Below, in pieces: positions 17,805 to 27,306 of a DNA stretch of 64,000 bases. Below the pieces are notes generated by a model. It ran no database searches. It was not told where the DNA came from and saw only the letters and a list, made by a program, of their open reading frames with translations. The stretch's first letter is position 1. Each line of letters begins with the position of its first letter. The stretch covers positions 76,754 through 140,753 of the forward strand of contig NZ_JAHUWN010000018.1 of NCBI RefSeq assembly GCF_019219025.1, in the 5' to 3' direction. The stretch is from Bacillus sp. sid0103 (GTDB taxonomy: Bacteria > Bacillota > Bacilli > Bacillales_B > DSM-18226). The position numbers and the translations under genes were made by a program.

Positions 17805-18920
17805 TTATAAAAATTTGAATGGATCTGTATTTTCTTCTGATGGAAATATCTCTACAGCAAACCCGGAATCCTGGCACATCTTTTGTAAAGTTGCAGTTAA
17901 CCCTTTTTTCATTACCTTTTCAACATTATGACCTGGATCAATCATATTCAAGCCTTGCATCATTGCGTCATGTGCAGTGTGATAATAAATATCCCCTGTA
18001 ACATATACATCTGCCCCTTGATATTTGGCATTCATGAAGTATTTATTACCATCGCCGCCTAACACGGCCACTTTTTTAACTTTTGAAGACAAATCGCCAA
18101 CCACTCGGACATGGGAAACTTCTAATGTCTTCTTCACTTTTTCCGCAAATTCTTCTAATGTCATTTCTGGAACTTTACCGATTCGGCCTAGACCGAGCAC
18201 TTCTCCTTTGTTTTCAAGCGGATAGACATCATAGGCCACTTCTTCATATGGATGAGCCTTAATCATTGCAGTGATGGTCTTTTTGATCATGGATTCTGGG
18301 ACAATCGTCTCAAGCCTCACTTCCTCCACTTCTTCTAATCTGCCAGCTTCACCAACAAATGGATTAGTATTTTCTCCTGGTAAGAATCGACCTTTACCAC
18401 TGACTGAAAATGAACAATGACTGTAGTTCCCAATAAATCCTGCACCTGCATTTCCAAGGACTCTCCTGATTTCCTCAGCATGGCTGACTGGAACAAAAAC
18501 AACTAATTTCTTTAGTTTAGTTTCAAATGTAGGTACTAGAACCTCTGTATCTTCCAGTTCTAGTGCTTCTGCAAGAAGGTCATTTACTCCCCCCGTTGCT
18601 ACGTCGAGATTCGTATGCGCTGCGTAAACAGCAATATCGTGTTTCAATAATTTTTCAATGATTTTCCCCTGAACGGAATCCGTTAACAAATTCTTAAGGG
18701 GGCGATAAATAATCGGATGATGGGCAATAATGAGCTGAACATTTTTTTCAATTGCCTCATCGATTACATTTTCAAGGACATCGAGTGCAATCATGATTCG
18801 CTCAACTTTTTTATTTAAACCACCAACTTGTAATCCTATCTTATCTCCCTCCATCGCCAGGCCTTTGGGAGAGAACTGTTCAAACAATTGAATGACTTCG
18901 TGTCCATTAGGAATTTTCAT
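17805..18920 (-). CDS. yqfO: Nif3-like dinuclear metal centre protein (YqfO)
   Basis: A 371-residue Nif3-family protein with an inserted CutA-like central domain (about 125-235), the layout of Bacillus YqfO. Metal ligands are visible as IIAHHPIIY near residue 66, AAHTNLD near 101, TGDIYYHTAHD and the C-terminal DPGHNVEK. Proposed roles include GTP cyclohydrolase I-type activity or metal insertion, neither secure. It overlaps the end of trmK by 14 bases, so the two are coupled. Confidence 0.9.
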   Translation of the reverse strand: MKIPNGHEVIQLFEQFSPKGLAMEGDKIGLQVGGLNKKVERIMIALDVLENVIDEAIEKNVQLIIAHHPIIYRPLKNLLTDSVQGKIIEKLLKHDIAVYAAHTNLDVATGGVNDLLAEALELEDTEVLVPTFETKLKKLVVFVPVSHAEEIRRVLGNAGAGFIGNYSHCSFSVSGKGRFLPGENTNPFVGEAGRLEEVEEVRLETIVPESMIKKTITAMIKAHPYEEVAYDVYPLENKGEVLGLGRIGKVPEMTLEEFAEKVKKTLEVSHVRVVGDLSSKVKKVAVLGGDGNKYFMNAKYQGADVYVTGDIYYHTAHDAMMQGLNMIDPGHNVEKVMKKGLTATLQKMCQDSGFAVEIFPSEENTDPFKFL

Positions 18921-19626
18921 TGGTTAAAGCCTCCTTTACAAGCTTAATTTTACCGATGATTTCTTGTTTTTTTTCTAATGTTTCAGGTGATTGAGCAGCA
19001 TTTTCAAGAGCCTCATATATACGTTCCCAGTTTTTCAATTCTGCTGTCCATTTCTTCTTAAAAGTCTCATCCTGTTTTTGAACAAGGAAAGGGCCTACTA
19101 ACAATCCTAGATCTTGATTTTTATTATACGGCTTATTCGGGTCCCCCTTTTCTCCGATTAAAATTTCGTATATTTTCCCATCTTCTTCGAGTATTTCTTC
19201 AGCAATTAGTTCCCAATTATTATCAATAAACCATTTCCTAATCGAAATCGCACTAATATTCGGTTGTAACACAAGGCGCTTGACTGACGATAACTTATTT
19301 CGACCATTTTCTAAAATACTTGCAATTAAAGCTCCGCCCATTCCAGCGATAGTAATACAATCGACTTCACCATCTTCTATAACCTCTAGACCATCACCCA
19401 TTCGCACCGAAATGATATTAGCCAATCCTTCTGCTAAAACATTTCTTTCAGCTAATTGAAATGGACCTACTGCAACTTCACCTGCTATCCCAAATGATAA
19501 CCCTTTGTTTTTCGCTAGGAAACAAGGTAAATATGCATGGTCTGAGCCAATATCTGCAACCCTAGCTCCACTTGGAACATATTTAGCAACCGATGCCAGC
19601 CTAGCTGACAATTTGTCTGTATTCAA
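18907..19626 (-). CDS. trmK: tRNA (adenine(22)-N1)-methyltransferase TrmK
   Basis: Methylates A22 of tRNA with S-adenosylmethionine. The 239-residue protein begins with a Rossmann SAM site (VADIGSDHAYLP), followed by the catalytic TIAGMGG motif and VLQPN. The C-terminal part is helical and Lys-rich. The start is probably the TTG at 19626 just after GGTGG. Coupled to yqfO. Confidence 0.93.
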   Translation of the reverse strand: MNTDKLSARLASVAKYVPSGARVADIGSDHAYLPCFLAKNKGLSFGIAGEVAVGPFQLAERNVLAEGLANIISVRMGDGLEVIEDGEVDCITIAGMGGALIASILENGRNKLSSVKRLVLQPNISAISIRKWFIDNNWELIAEEILEEDGKIYEILIGEKGDPNKPYNKNQDLGLLVGPFLVQKQDETFKKKWTAELKNWERIYEALENAAQSPETLEKKQEIIGKIKLVKEALTNENS

Positions 19627-19662
19627 TCATACCACCACTTTTTTATGTAATTATTATAGTAT

Positions 19663-19698
19663 AAAAAAAGTCCTTCACAGATGCAAAGGACCTTTTTT
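19663..19698 (-). terminator. cccA terminator
   Basis: AAAAAAGGTCCTT pairs with AAGGACTTTTTTT immediately after the cccA stop codon. Confidence 0.87.
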
Positions 19699-19700
19699 AA

Positions 19701-20066
19701 TTATTTAATTGTTGCTAACCAGTCTGCCATAGCAGCTGCTTGTTCTTCTGGAACAAGTCCTGCTGGCATGCCTGTACCCTTACCTTTTGTTACAAAGGTC
19801 ATTATTTCTTCCTTAGAATACTTGCTGCCAACACCTTTAAGTGATGGTCCTACAACCCCTTGGTACTGATCGCCATGACAGCCAATACAAGTTTGCTTGT
19901 AAATGTCTTCTGGCTTTGATGCGGACACTTCAGTTTTCTCAGTGCCTTCCCCTTTATCCTTCGCAATTTCTTTCATATCACCAAGGCCTTTGAAAGACAA
20001 AATTAACATAATCGCAATTCCAAAAACCATGATGAGAACGTAAGGAATAACCGGATTTCGCTTCAT
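19701..20066 (-). CDS. cccA: Membrane-anchored cytochrome c550
   Basis: A 121-residue class I c-type cytochrome. An uncleaved N-terminal membrane anchor (about 8-27) is followed by an acidic/Lys linker and a small haem domain with CIGCH near residue 57; the distal Met is probably in GTGMPAGLVP. It carries electrons between menaquinol oxidising and terminal oxidase complexes on the outer membrane face. Its place between sigA and trmK is the same as in B. subtilis except for the acyl-CoA dehydrogenase gene inserted here. Confidence 0.93.
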   Translation of the reverse strand: MKRNPVIPYVLIMVFGIAIMLILSFKGLGDMKEIAKDKGEGTEKTEVSASKPEDIYKQTCIGCHGDQYQGVVGPSLKGVGSKYSKEEIMTFVTKGKGTGMPAGLVPEEQAAAMADWLATIK

Positions 20067-20198
20067 GATATAACCTCCCTTATGTACAAACGTGAGTAAA
20101 TATGAAAATAGTCTACAAACAACTACTATTTTACTTGAAAAAGAACAGAAGGAAAAGCCCTAAACTTATTTTATCACTATAATCTTACGAAAAAAAAG

Positions 20199-20248
20199 AA
20201 AACAGGCTAAATTAGTCTAAAATATCTATTTAGCCCGTTCTTATCTTT
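20199..20248 (-). terminator. Terminator of the acyl-CoA dehydrogenase gene
   Basis: On the minus strand AACGGGCTAAAT pairs with ATTTAGCCTGTT and is followed by a T-rich run. Confidence 0.8.
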
Positions 20249-20263
20249 TGCTATTTTATTTTT

Positions 20264-21403
20264 TTAACACCCAATTAATCTTGAAATGACCATTCTTTGT
20301 ACTTCCGATGTACCTTCACCAATTTCAAGCAACTTGGCATCCCTCATCATTCTCTCTACATGATATTCCTTCATATATCCATAACCGCCATGAATTTGAA
20401 CAGCCTGATTGGTTACCTCCATGCAAATTTCTGATGCGTAGAGTTTACACATCGCCGATTCCTTAGAAAATGCTCTACCTTGATCCTTTAACCACGCTGC
20501 TTTATACACCATATTCCGAGCTAATTCGATTTTCAGAGCCATGTCCGCAAGTTTAAACTGTATTGCTTGGAAGGACGAAATAGACTTTCCAAACTGCCGT
20601 CTTTCCTTTGCATAGGATAGAGCTTTTTCATAGGCCCCCTGAGCAACGCCTACTGCCATTGCACCAATTCCTATACGTCCACCATCCAGGGTAATTAAAA
20701 ACTGTTTAAAACCCTCTCCACGCTTTCCTAAAAGGTTCTCAACTGGCACTTGTACATCCTCTAACACTAATTCCGTTGTATTAGATGAATTTAAGCCCAT
20801 TTTTTCATAGTTATCAATAATGGTGAACCCCCGAGCATTTGTCGGAACAATAATAGCACTTATTTCTTTATTTCCGTCCTTCTCACCCGTCACAGCAGTC
20901 AAAGAAAGATGTTGGGCATAACTAGCATTCGTAATAAAACATTTGTTTCCGTTTATGACAAACATACCATTTTCTTCACGGGCAGAAGTTCTAGTCCCTC
21001 CAGCATCTGATCCAGCATTAGGCTCTGTAAGGCCAAAAGCACCAAAGGATTCCCCAGTACAAATTGGCGTCAGGAATTTTAATTTTTGCTCCTTGGTGCC
21101 AAATAAATGCAGCGGTGCACCTCCTAAAGAAATATGGGCAGAATAGGTGATTCCCGTCGAGGCGCATACTCTGCTTAATTCTTCGGTTACAATCGCAAAG
21201 CTAACCGTATCTGCTCCTCCTCCGCCATATTCTTCTGGAAAAGGCAGTCCCATAATTCCCATCTCAGCTAATTTCTTAAATATTTCAACTGGAAATTTCT
21301 TTGTTCGGTCTCGCTCAATTGCACTAGGCGCAACTTCCTCATCCGCAAACTGACGCATGGTCCGTTTGATCATATCTTGTTCAGAAGTTAAATCAAAATT
21401 CAT
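20264..21403 (-). CDS. Acyl-CoA dehydrogenase
   Basis: FAD enzyme introducing a 2,3-double bond into acyl-CoA; 379 residues, normal length. Family signatures are visible: AFGLTEPNAGSDAGG near residue 127, the catalytic Glu in the C-terminal LLEIGEGTSEVQRMVI, and YAKERRQFGK. Similarity is to short-chain or branched-chain enzymes of Bacillus (Bcd, MmgC or AcdA types) but I cannot choose a substrate. The start ATG at 21403 is seven bases after GGGGG. It is alone, flanked by terminators, and absent from this place in B. subtilis. Confidence 0.9.
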   Translation of the reverse strand: MNFDLTSEQDMIKRTMRQFADEEVAPSAIERDRTKKFPVEIFKKLAEMGIMGLPFPEEYGGGGADTVSFAIVTEELSRVCASTGITYSAHISLGGAPLHLFGTKEQKLKFLTPICTGESFGAFGLTEPNAGSDAGGTRTSAREENGMFVINGNKCFITNASYAQHLSLTAVTGEKDGNKEISAIIVPTNARGFTIIDNYEKMGLNSSNTTELVLEDVQVPVENLLGKRGEGFKQFLITLDGGRIGIGAMAVGVAQGAYEKALSYAKERRQFGKSISSFQAIQFKLADMALKIELARNMVYKAAWLKDQGRAFSKESAMCKLYASEICMEVTNQAVQIHGGYGYMKEYHVERMMRDAKLLEIGEGTSEVQRMVISRLIGC

Positions 21404-21409
21404 GTTCAT

Positions 21410-21740
21410 CCCCCTTATAAAAAACTTTGAAGGCGCTTTCTTTTCTATTATAAGAGGAATTATCTTTTATTCCCAATACTTTAAATTTTTTAAATATAAT
21501 CTATTATTTGGGTATAGTTATTATTAAAATAAAAGTAACGAACAAATATTATAATTTCACTACCATGATAATGGAAAACCAATTCCATCCTTTTTTCACA
21601 AAAATAAAATATCAAAACCATGTTAGGAATTACTCATGTCTATTTGCAAAATGAGAGACAATTCAGTAAAATGGAGTCAAATACAGTAAGTGCTTACATT
21701 TCCAAATTGAAAATTACCTGGTTTGTCATATGATTAATCC
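21410..21740. other. AT-rich gap between acyl-CoA dehydrogenase and sigA
   Basis: About 330 bases without a convincing gene, repeat or strong SigA promoter. It should hold the promoter of the acyl-CoA dehydrogenase gene, but I could not single one out. Confidence 0.4.
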
Positions 21741-21780
21741 AAAAAAAATAGCTTACTTCATGATATGAAGTAAACTATTT
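21741..21780 (-). terminator. sigA terminator
   Basis: On the minus strand AATAGTTTACTTCA pairs with TGAAGTAAGCTATT and is followed by eight T's. Confidence 0.88.
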
Positions 21781-21793
21781 ATTATTAGATATT

Positions 21794-22924
21794 TTATTCT
21801 AAGAAATCTTTTAGACGTTTACTGCGGCTAGGGTGGCGTAATTTCCGCAAGGCTTTTGCTTCAATTTGTCGGATACGTTCACGGGTAACACCAAAGACTT
21901 TACCTACCTCTTCAAGTGTACGAGTTCGGCCATCATCCAGTCCAAAACGCAAGCGAAGGACATTTTCTTCCCTGTCAGTCAGTGTATCTAGTACATCTTC
22001 AAGCTGCTCTTTTAATAATTCATAAGCTGCATGTTCTGAAGGTGAGGTTGCATCTTGATCTTCAATAAAATCACCAAGATGGGAATCATCTTCTTCACCA
22101 ATTGGTGTTTCAAGGGATACTGGTTCTTGGGCAATTTTTAAAATTTCCCTAACCTTATCAGGTGTAAGATCCATATCTTCACCAATTTCTTCTGGCGTTG
22201 GTTCACGGCCAAGATCCTGAAGTAATTGACGCTGAACACGAATTAGTTTATTAATGGTTTCAACCATATGCACTGGAATACGGATTGTCCTTGCTTGGTC
22301 AGCAATTGCACGTGTAATGGCTTGACGAATCCACCATGTTGCATAGGTACTAAACTTGAACCCTTTTTGATAATCGAATTTTTCAACGGCCTTAATTAAT
22401 CCCATATTTCCTTCCTGGATAAGATCAAGGAATAACATGCCTCGGCCGACATACCGCTTGGCAATGCTAACAACCAGCCTTAGGTTTGCCTCTGCAAGAC
22501 GGCGTTTGGCTTCTTCGTCGCCCTGTTCAATGCGGAGCGCCAGTTTCTTTTCCTCGTCTGCGGAAAGCAGGTCAACCCGGCCAATTTCTTTTAGGTACAT
22601 ACGAACTGGATCATTAATCTTAACACCTGGAGGGACGCTAAGATCATTTAGATCAAATTCATCATCATCACCTTTTGCTAATTGCTTTGGATTTGGATCT
22701 TCCTCATCACTATCACCAACTAGTTCAATACCTTGATCACCGAGGAACTCAAAAAATTCTTCCATTTGGTGAGAATCTAAATCATAATTAGCTAATTTCT
22801 CAGCAATATCATCATAGGCAAGGACGCCGGTTTTTTTACCCAGTGCCGTTAACTGGTCTTTCACTTGTTCAAAAGTGAATTCATTTTCCACTTCTTTTGA
22901 ACGGGCTGATTTTTCAGCAGCCAT
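21794..22924 (-). CDS. sigA: RNA polymerase housekeeping sigma factor SigA
   Basis: A 376-residue sigma-70 with region 1.1 at the N-terminus, region 1.2/2 (including [14 protein letters not shown] and [10 protein letters not shown]), region 3 and region 4.2 ([19 protein letters not shown]). It recognises the TTGACA/TATAAT promoters seen in this window. The start ATG at 22924 follows GGAGGGGG; an upstream ATG to 22948 precedes the ribosome site. It follows dnaG by 42 bases, the classic macromolecular synthesis pair; rpsU is 18 kb away. Confidence 0.97.
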   Translation of the reverse strand: MAAEKSARSKEVENEFTFEQVKDQLTALGKKTGVLAYDDIAEKLANYDLDSHQMEEFFEFLGDQGIELVGDSDEEDPNPKQLAKGDDDEFDLNDLSVPPGVKINDPVRMYLKEIGRVDLLSADEEKKLALRIEQGDEEAKRRLAEANLRLVVSIAKRYVGRGMLFLDLIQEGNMGLIKAVEKFDYQKGFKFSTYATWWIRQAITRAIADQARTIRIPVHMVETINKLIRVQRQLLQDLGREPTPEEIGEDMDLTPDKVREILKIAQEPVSLETPIGEEDDSHLGDFIEDQDATSPSEHAAYELLKEQLEDVLDTLTDREENVLRLRFGLDDGRTRTLEEVGKVFGVTRERIRQIEAKALRKLRHPSRSKRLKDFLE

Positions 22925-22966
22925 ATGTCCCCCTCCTTCCAGAATCAAAGACAGTAAAAATGGAAT

Positions 22967-24775
22967 CTATAGAGATTTACGCAATTGAATGATTTCCATT
23001 GCAATTGCAGCAGCTTTAGTAAGATCACTCTGTCGCTCTGCTTCTTTTTGTTCCACTTCTTTTTCTTTTATCTTTAACAATTTTTGATAATTCAACACCT
23101 GTTTGATATAATCAGTTAATTCTTGATTGGTTAACTCATCGTTTATGGACATCATTTCAATGTTTGCAACCATTCTTCTGAGATTATCATCTTGAATATA
23201 GGACAAAAATGCACTTGAATCAGGTTGGAAATGATCTTCATAAAATGCTAATAGATAGGTTATTATTGCCTGATGTTCATCAATATTAAACGTATTTCCT
23301 TGCATTAAATCCTGTACTTTATACGCCACATCTCGATCCTTTAACATGTGAGCAATTAAACGTCTTTCTGCGGTGTAATGTGCAGGCTTAAGTTTATTAT
23401 CTTGCTTTGGGATTAAAACAGGCTTATTAACATTTTGCTTATTCCCTGATGACTTTCTTTTATCTGAGAAGAATATCTCCTTCTGCTGCTGTTTTAAAGC
23501 ATCCAATGATAGCGAAAATTCAGCTGCTAACTGCCGCAAATAGTGATCCCTTTCAACGGCTTTATCCAACATGCTGATTTCCTTAATTATCACTTCGATA
23601 TATGCAAGCCTATCTCCTTCAAGTTGCAGATTTTTACCTCTGCGAAAATAAAGAAATTTAAATGCCATCCAGGTTAGACTTGCACCGATAACCTCGTTAC
23701 GGAATTTTTCTGGGCCATTCTTTTTAATATATTCATCAGGGTCCATTCCATCAGGCATCATCGAAACCTTTACTTGAAAGCCGGCATTGGTAAGATGATT
23801 TCCCGCACGAAACGCTGCCTCAATTCCCGCCTTATCAGAATCGTAGCAAATCGTTACGGATTGGACACTTTGCCGTAAGAGGGCTATATGTTCATCTGTC
23901 AAGGAAGTCCCCATCGTGGCTATCCCATTTTCCACACCAGAGCGATCTGCGGAAATTACATCTGCAAATCCCTCAAATAAAACAGCATATTGCGATTTTT
24001 TTAAAATTGGCTTCGCATTATGGTAGTTGTATAAAATTTTACTTTTATTAAAGATTGGCGTTTCAGGGCTATTTAAATATTTTGGCTCTTCGGCCCCCAG
24101 TGATCTCCCTGAAAAAGCAATCGTATTGCCGTTTCGGTCAAAAATCGGAAACATAATCCGATCTCTAAATCGATCGAAATAAGTCCCATCCCTTTCCCGT
24201 TTGATAATTAAACCGGCTTTCTCCATCCATTCTGGCGGGAAATCTCGTTTAGAAAGAAATTTAAAAACATAATCCCATGAATTTAAAGAATACCCAATTT
24301 GGAACTTATCAATGGATTCTCGGGTAAAACCTCTGCTCAGCAGATACTCCAATGCATGTTGACCTTCTTTTGTATTTACTAGCAAATGATGGTAAAATTT
24401 CTGTAATAGCTCATGGGCTCCTAAAAAAGCTTGGTGCTCTTCTGAAACCTTTTTCTCACCGTATCCGCTAGATACACTAATTTCAAGGTCAATATTTGCC
24501 TTCGCAGCTAGTTTAATGGCTGCTTCTTGGAATGAGATGCCTTCCAATTCCATTAAAAAAGAAAAAATATTACCGCCTGCGCCACAGCCAAAGCAATGGA
24601 AAATTTGTTTATCAATTGATACAGAAAATGATGGGGTACTTTCTCCATGGAATGGACATAATCCGAAGTAATTTCGCCCCTGTTTCTTCAGTTGAACATA
24701 ATCGCTGATTACTTCGACAATATCAACAGCCTGACGAATTTGATTAATCTTTTCTTCGGCAATACGCTCTGCCAT
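22967..24775 (-). CDS. dnaG: DNA primase
   Basis: Makes RNA primers for replication. The 602-residue protein has the N-terminal CHC2 zinc finger (CPFHGESTPSF ... HCFGCG, about 41-65), the catalytic TOPRIM core (LFEGFADVIS near residue 265 and CYDSDKAG) and a C-terminal helicase-interaction domain (about 450-600). Start ATG after GGAG. Forms the dnaG-sigA operon. Confidence 0.96.
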   Translation of the reverse strand: MAERIAEEKINQIRQAVDIVEVISDYVQLKKQGRNYFGLCPFHGESTPSFSVSIDKQIFHCFGCGAGGNIFSFLMELEGISFQEAAIKLAAKANIDLEISVSSGYGEKKVSEEHQAFLGAHELLQKFYHHLLVNTKEGQHALEYLLSRGFTRESIDKFQIGYSLNSWDYVFKFLSKRDFPPEWMEKAGLIIKRERDGTYFDRFRDRIMFPIFDRNGNTIAFSGRSLGAEEPKYLNSPETPIFNKSKILYNYHNAKPILKKSQYAVLFEGFADVISADRSGVENGIATMGTSLTDEHIALLRQSVQSVTICYDSDKAGIEAAFRAGNHLTNAGFQVKVSMMPDGMDPDEYIKKNGPEKFRNEVIGASLTWMAFKFLYFRRGKNLQLEGDRLAYIEVIIKEISMLDKAVERDHYLRQLAAEFSLSLDALKQQQKEIFFSDKRKSSGNKQNVNKPVLIPKQDNKLKPAHYTAERRLIAHMLKDRDVAYKVQDLMQGNTFNIDEHQAIITYLLAFYEDHFQPDSSAFLSYIQDDNLRRMVANIEMMSINDELTNQELTDYIKQVLNYQKLLKIKEKEVEQKEAERQSDLTKAAAIAMEIIQLRKSL

Positions 24776-24819
24776 GAAAACAACTCCATTTGTACTATCA
24801 GGTATTCGGCAGGCACTCT

Positions 24820-25269
24820 TTAAATTCCTGCAAATTTCGACAAAATTTTTGTTAATTCTGTCTTAACTCTTTCTTGATCTACGGGTTGAAAGGGTTTTGC
24901 CCTTTTCCTAGCCTTTGCATTAAAAAAACGTGAGACAAGGGCAGTTTGTATTCCTTTTTCCTCAAAGAATATCCTATTTGGTGATAAAACTTGAACATCT
25001 TAAGCAGTAAAGTGGATGCCAGTCCAATATCCTGCGTAATTGTTATATCCCCTTTCACCGCATAATTCATAATGAATAAATTGGCAGCTTCCTTCCCAGC
25101 GTCAACATATTTCCAGTCTGTCTGCATATGTAGAATTTTCTTCTTTCATATGATGATCGCAGGAGGCAGCAAAAAGTACACGGACACTAACTCCAATGCA
25201 ATTTCGACAATCTCCGCTTTAACCGGACATGAATCTGCATCGACATATCTAGTCGGATTGCCTTTACAT
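24820..25269 (-). pseudogene. yqxD: yqxD/yaiI family (DUF188) gene broken by several frameshifts
   Basis: The conserved YqxD protein can be read across this stretch in four segments in different frames. The order is YVDADSCPVKAEIVEIA (from 25247), [38 protein letters not shown] through [10 protein letters not shown] (about 25115 to 25010), and [16 protein letters not shown] to a stop at 24820. At least three frameshifts separate them, one looking like a 1-base loss in AAAGAT near 25000. A possible original ATG (25267-25269) is followed at once by a frame break. Total span equals about 150 codons, the family's normal length. The location between dnaG and ppsR is the B. subtilis yqxD position. 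Confidence 0.85.
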
Positions 25270-25505
25270 AAGTATTAATTCTACATCACTCCGCATATTC
25301 CTTCTTTAACAATTAACTTTTGTAAAAGGGTTTATGTCGAATTCTTTTTAGGGGGTCCTCTTGACATCTAACAATAAATAGTTTATTCGTTCATAAGCAA
25401 GTCTAAACCTAAAAAGATATATTTTTATCACAATTTTTTATTATAGTACATTTATTATCATTTTACCATAACTTTTTATCATTATTATTCCACTATCTAT
25501 CAGAA
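25270..25505. other. AT-rich gap between yqxD remnant and ppsR
   Basis: About 235 bases with no gene. A TTGACA at about 25362 on the plus strand has no good partner. Nothing else recognised. Confidence 0.3.
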
Positions 25506-25532
25506 GAAAACACATAATCAGATGATTATGTG
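25506..25532 (-). terminator. ppsR terminator
   Basis: ACATAATC-atct-GATTATGT followed by TTTTC, just after the ppsR stop codon. Confidence 0.75.
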
Positions 25533-26342
25533 CTACACTCTCCCTTTTTGAATATAATTTAAGATAACATTAGCCGTTTCTTCTACCGCTTTATTGGTAA
25601 CATCAATAACAGGGCAATTTATTTTTTTGACTATTTTTTCAAAAAAGATTAACTCTGCCTTTATCCTGTCAAGCGTTGCATAACTTGCCTTATCATTTAA
25701 ACCTAATGAAATTAATCGTTCCCGCCTAATATTATTTAACTTTTCAGGACTTATTTTCAAACCAAAGCATTTCTCGCTTGGGACCCTATAAAGTTCTTCT
25801 GGAGGGTCGACTTCAGGTACCAGTGGAACATTGGCCACCTTTAATCGTTTATGAGCTAGATACTGTGAAAGTGGTGTCTTTGAAGTCCTGGATACCCCTA
25901 TTAAAACAATATCTGCTTTTAATATTCCTCTCGGGTCACGACCATCATCATATTTTACAGCAAATTCGATTGCTTCCACCTTTTTGAAATAATCTTCGTC
26001 TAGTTTTCGAACAAGGCCTGGTTCACATAAAGGTGTTTTTCCACTAAACTGTTGAATCTGATCCATGATAGGACCTATTAGATCAACAGCAAGAATCCCC
26101 TCTTCTTCTGCTCTTCTCTTGATATATGTACGCATATCAGGTTTGACAAGTGTAAATGCAACCATTGCTTTATCCAATAAAACAAGTGAAAGAACCTCAT
26201 CAATATGTTCCTTATCCTCAACATAAGGGAATCTTTTTAATGCCATTCCTGAGCCATTGAATTGACTTATTGCAGCTTTCGTAACTAATTCAGCCGTTTC
26301 CCCCACTGAATCGGATACAACATATATAATTGGCAAACTCAT
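25533..26342 (-). CDS. ppsR: Pyruvate, phosphate dikinase/PEP synthase regulatory protein (DUF299, YqfL)
   Basis: A 269-residue bifunctional kinase/phosphorylase family member with a P-loop-like [11 protein letters not shown] near residue 150. In other organisms it switches PPDK or PEP synthase using ADP and phosphate; in B. subtilis the ortholog YqfL modulates CcpN. It lies 33 bases after ccpN and is probably co-transcribed, which fits that partnership. Confidence 0.9.
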   Translation of the reverse strand: MSLPIIYVVSDSVGETAELVTKAAISQFNGSGMALKRFPYVEDKEHIDEVLSLVLLDKAMVAFTLVKPDMRTYIKRRAEEEGILAVDLIGPIMDQIQQFSGKTPLCEPGLVRKLDEDYFKKVEAIEFAVKYDDGRDPRGILKADIVLIGVSRTSKTPLSQYLAHKRLKVANVPLVPEVDPPEELYRVPSEKCFGLKISPEKLNNIRRERLISLGLNDKASYATLDRIKAELIFFEKIVKKINCPVIDVTNKAVEETANVILNYIQKGRV

Positions 26343-26375
26343 TCTCCCTCAACAACCCCTCTACTCGTAATCTTG

Positions 26376-26996
26376 TTACTCATTGCCTAATGCAACAAAG
26401 GCTTTTGTAATGTTTGTTTTCGTTATTCTGCCGATTACCTCAAAACCATTTTCTGTTTTTCGAACCACTGGAAGGGCATCGATTTGTTTTTCAATTAATT
26501 TTTTAGCGATATCAATTAATAAATCTTCCCGTTCGCACATTGTGATATTAGGCATTCTAGTCATAATAATATTAACAGGAATGGTAGTCAGTTCTTGTTT
26601 ACCTATACTTGCTCGGAGCAAATCTTTTCTGGATAATACTCCAACAAGAATGGTGTTTTGATCTACTACGAATAATGTACCCACATCCTCGAGGAACATT
26701 GTACAGATTGCATCGTAGACGGAGATATTTTCATTCACAACAACAGGAATAGATTGATAATCTTTTACGTATATTTTTTGTAAATTTTCGGTTAAAAGCT
26801 GTGCCCCTGATTTCCCGGTATAAAAATACCCTACACGCGGTCTTGCATCCAAATAACCAGCCATCGTTAAAATAGCAAGATCCGGCCTCAATGTTGCCCT
26901 GGTCAAGCTTAATTGCTCTGCAATATGTTCCCCGGTAATTGGCCCATTTTCTTTGACAATTTGCAAAATATGTTCTTGCCGTTTGGTCAGTTCGAT
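26376..26996 (-). CDS. ccpN: Gluconeogenesis repressor CcpN, start region damaged or atypical
   Basis: The protein has an N-terminal winged HTH (GPITGEHIAEQLSLTRATLRPD) followed by two CBS domains (about 80-205), as in CcpN, which represses gapB and pckA on glucose. The homologous frame continues upstream as TIELTKRQEHILQIVK, but no ATG, GTG or TTG opens it. Codons read GTG-TGA-ACA-ATC-GAA-CTG, with a good ribosome site (AAAAGGTGG) eight bases before the ATC at 26996. Either TGA replaces a sense codon, or ATC is used, or a TTG at 26966 starts a protein short by about ten residues and lacking a ribosome site. I give the span from ATC. Confidence 0.75.
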   Translation of the reverse strand: MELTKRQEHILQIVKENGPITGEHIAEQLSLTRATLRPDLAILTMAGYLDARPRVGYFYTGKSGAQLLTENLQKIYVKDYQSIPVVVNENISVYDAICTMFLEDVGTLFVVDQNTILVGVLSRKDLLRASIGKQELTTIPVNIIMTRMPNITMCEREDLLIDIAKKLIEKQIDALPVVRKTENGFEVIGRITKTNITKAFVALGNE

Positions 26997-27025
26997 TGTT
27001 CACACCACCTTTTTATTTACCATTT

Positions 27026-27205
27026 GGCTGTGTTATACCTGTATGTTGATTTGCGCTCCAGGCGCGTGCGGTTTGCGGGCGGCACGGGCTGCCTCCTCGG
27101 CGCTTAGCGCCTGTGGGGTCTCCCCAGCCCCGTACTCCCGCAGGAGTTACGCCTTTCGCTCCTATCAACATGGCCAATCTAACAACAATAACCGTTAACA
27201 CAGCC
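27026..27205 (+). repeat. R1 repeat, copy A (MITE-like, 180 bp)
   Basis: Bounded by perfect 10-base inverted repeats GGCTGTGTTA (27026-27035) and TAACACAGCC (27196-27205). Inside are a second inverted pair TGTTGAT/ATCAACA and a GC-rich, strongly structured core unlike the AT-rich surroundings. It matches copies at 28727 and 59144 base for base over long parts. It fills most of the gap between ccpN and glyS. No clear target duplication is seen. Confidence 0.85.
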
Positions 27206-27278
27206 TACTATATAGAAGGGATTTTGCCTTCAAAGGCTATACTTTATTAGGAACATTATATACTAATGAATCTATTAA

Positions 27279-27304
27279 GAAAACTCGCCAACTGGCGAGT
27301 TTTC
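27279..27304 (-). terminator. glyS terminator
   Basis: GAAAACTCGCC-agtt-GGCGAGTTTTC immediately after the glyS stop codon. Confidence 0.87.
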
Positions 27305-27306
27305 AA

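Noticed and set aside
24879..25127. An 82-residue minus-strand frame after dnaG
   Set aside because: It is one frame segment of the broken yqxD, not an independent gene.
26953..27201. Overlapping reading frames of 60-80 codons on both strands
   Set aside because: They lie over R1 copy A; the GC-rich palindromic repeat has few stop codons, and there is no ribosome site or protein similarity.
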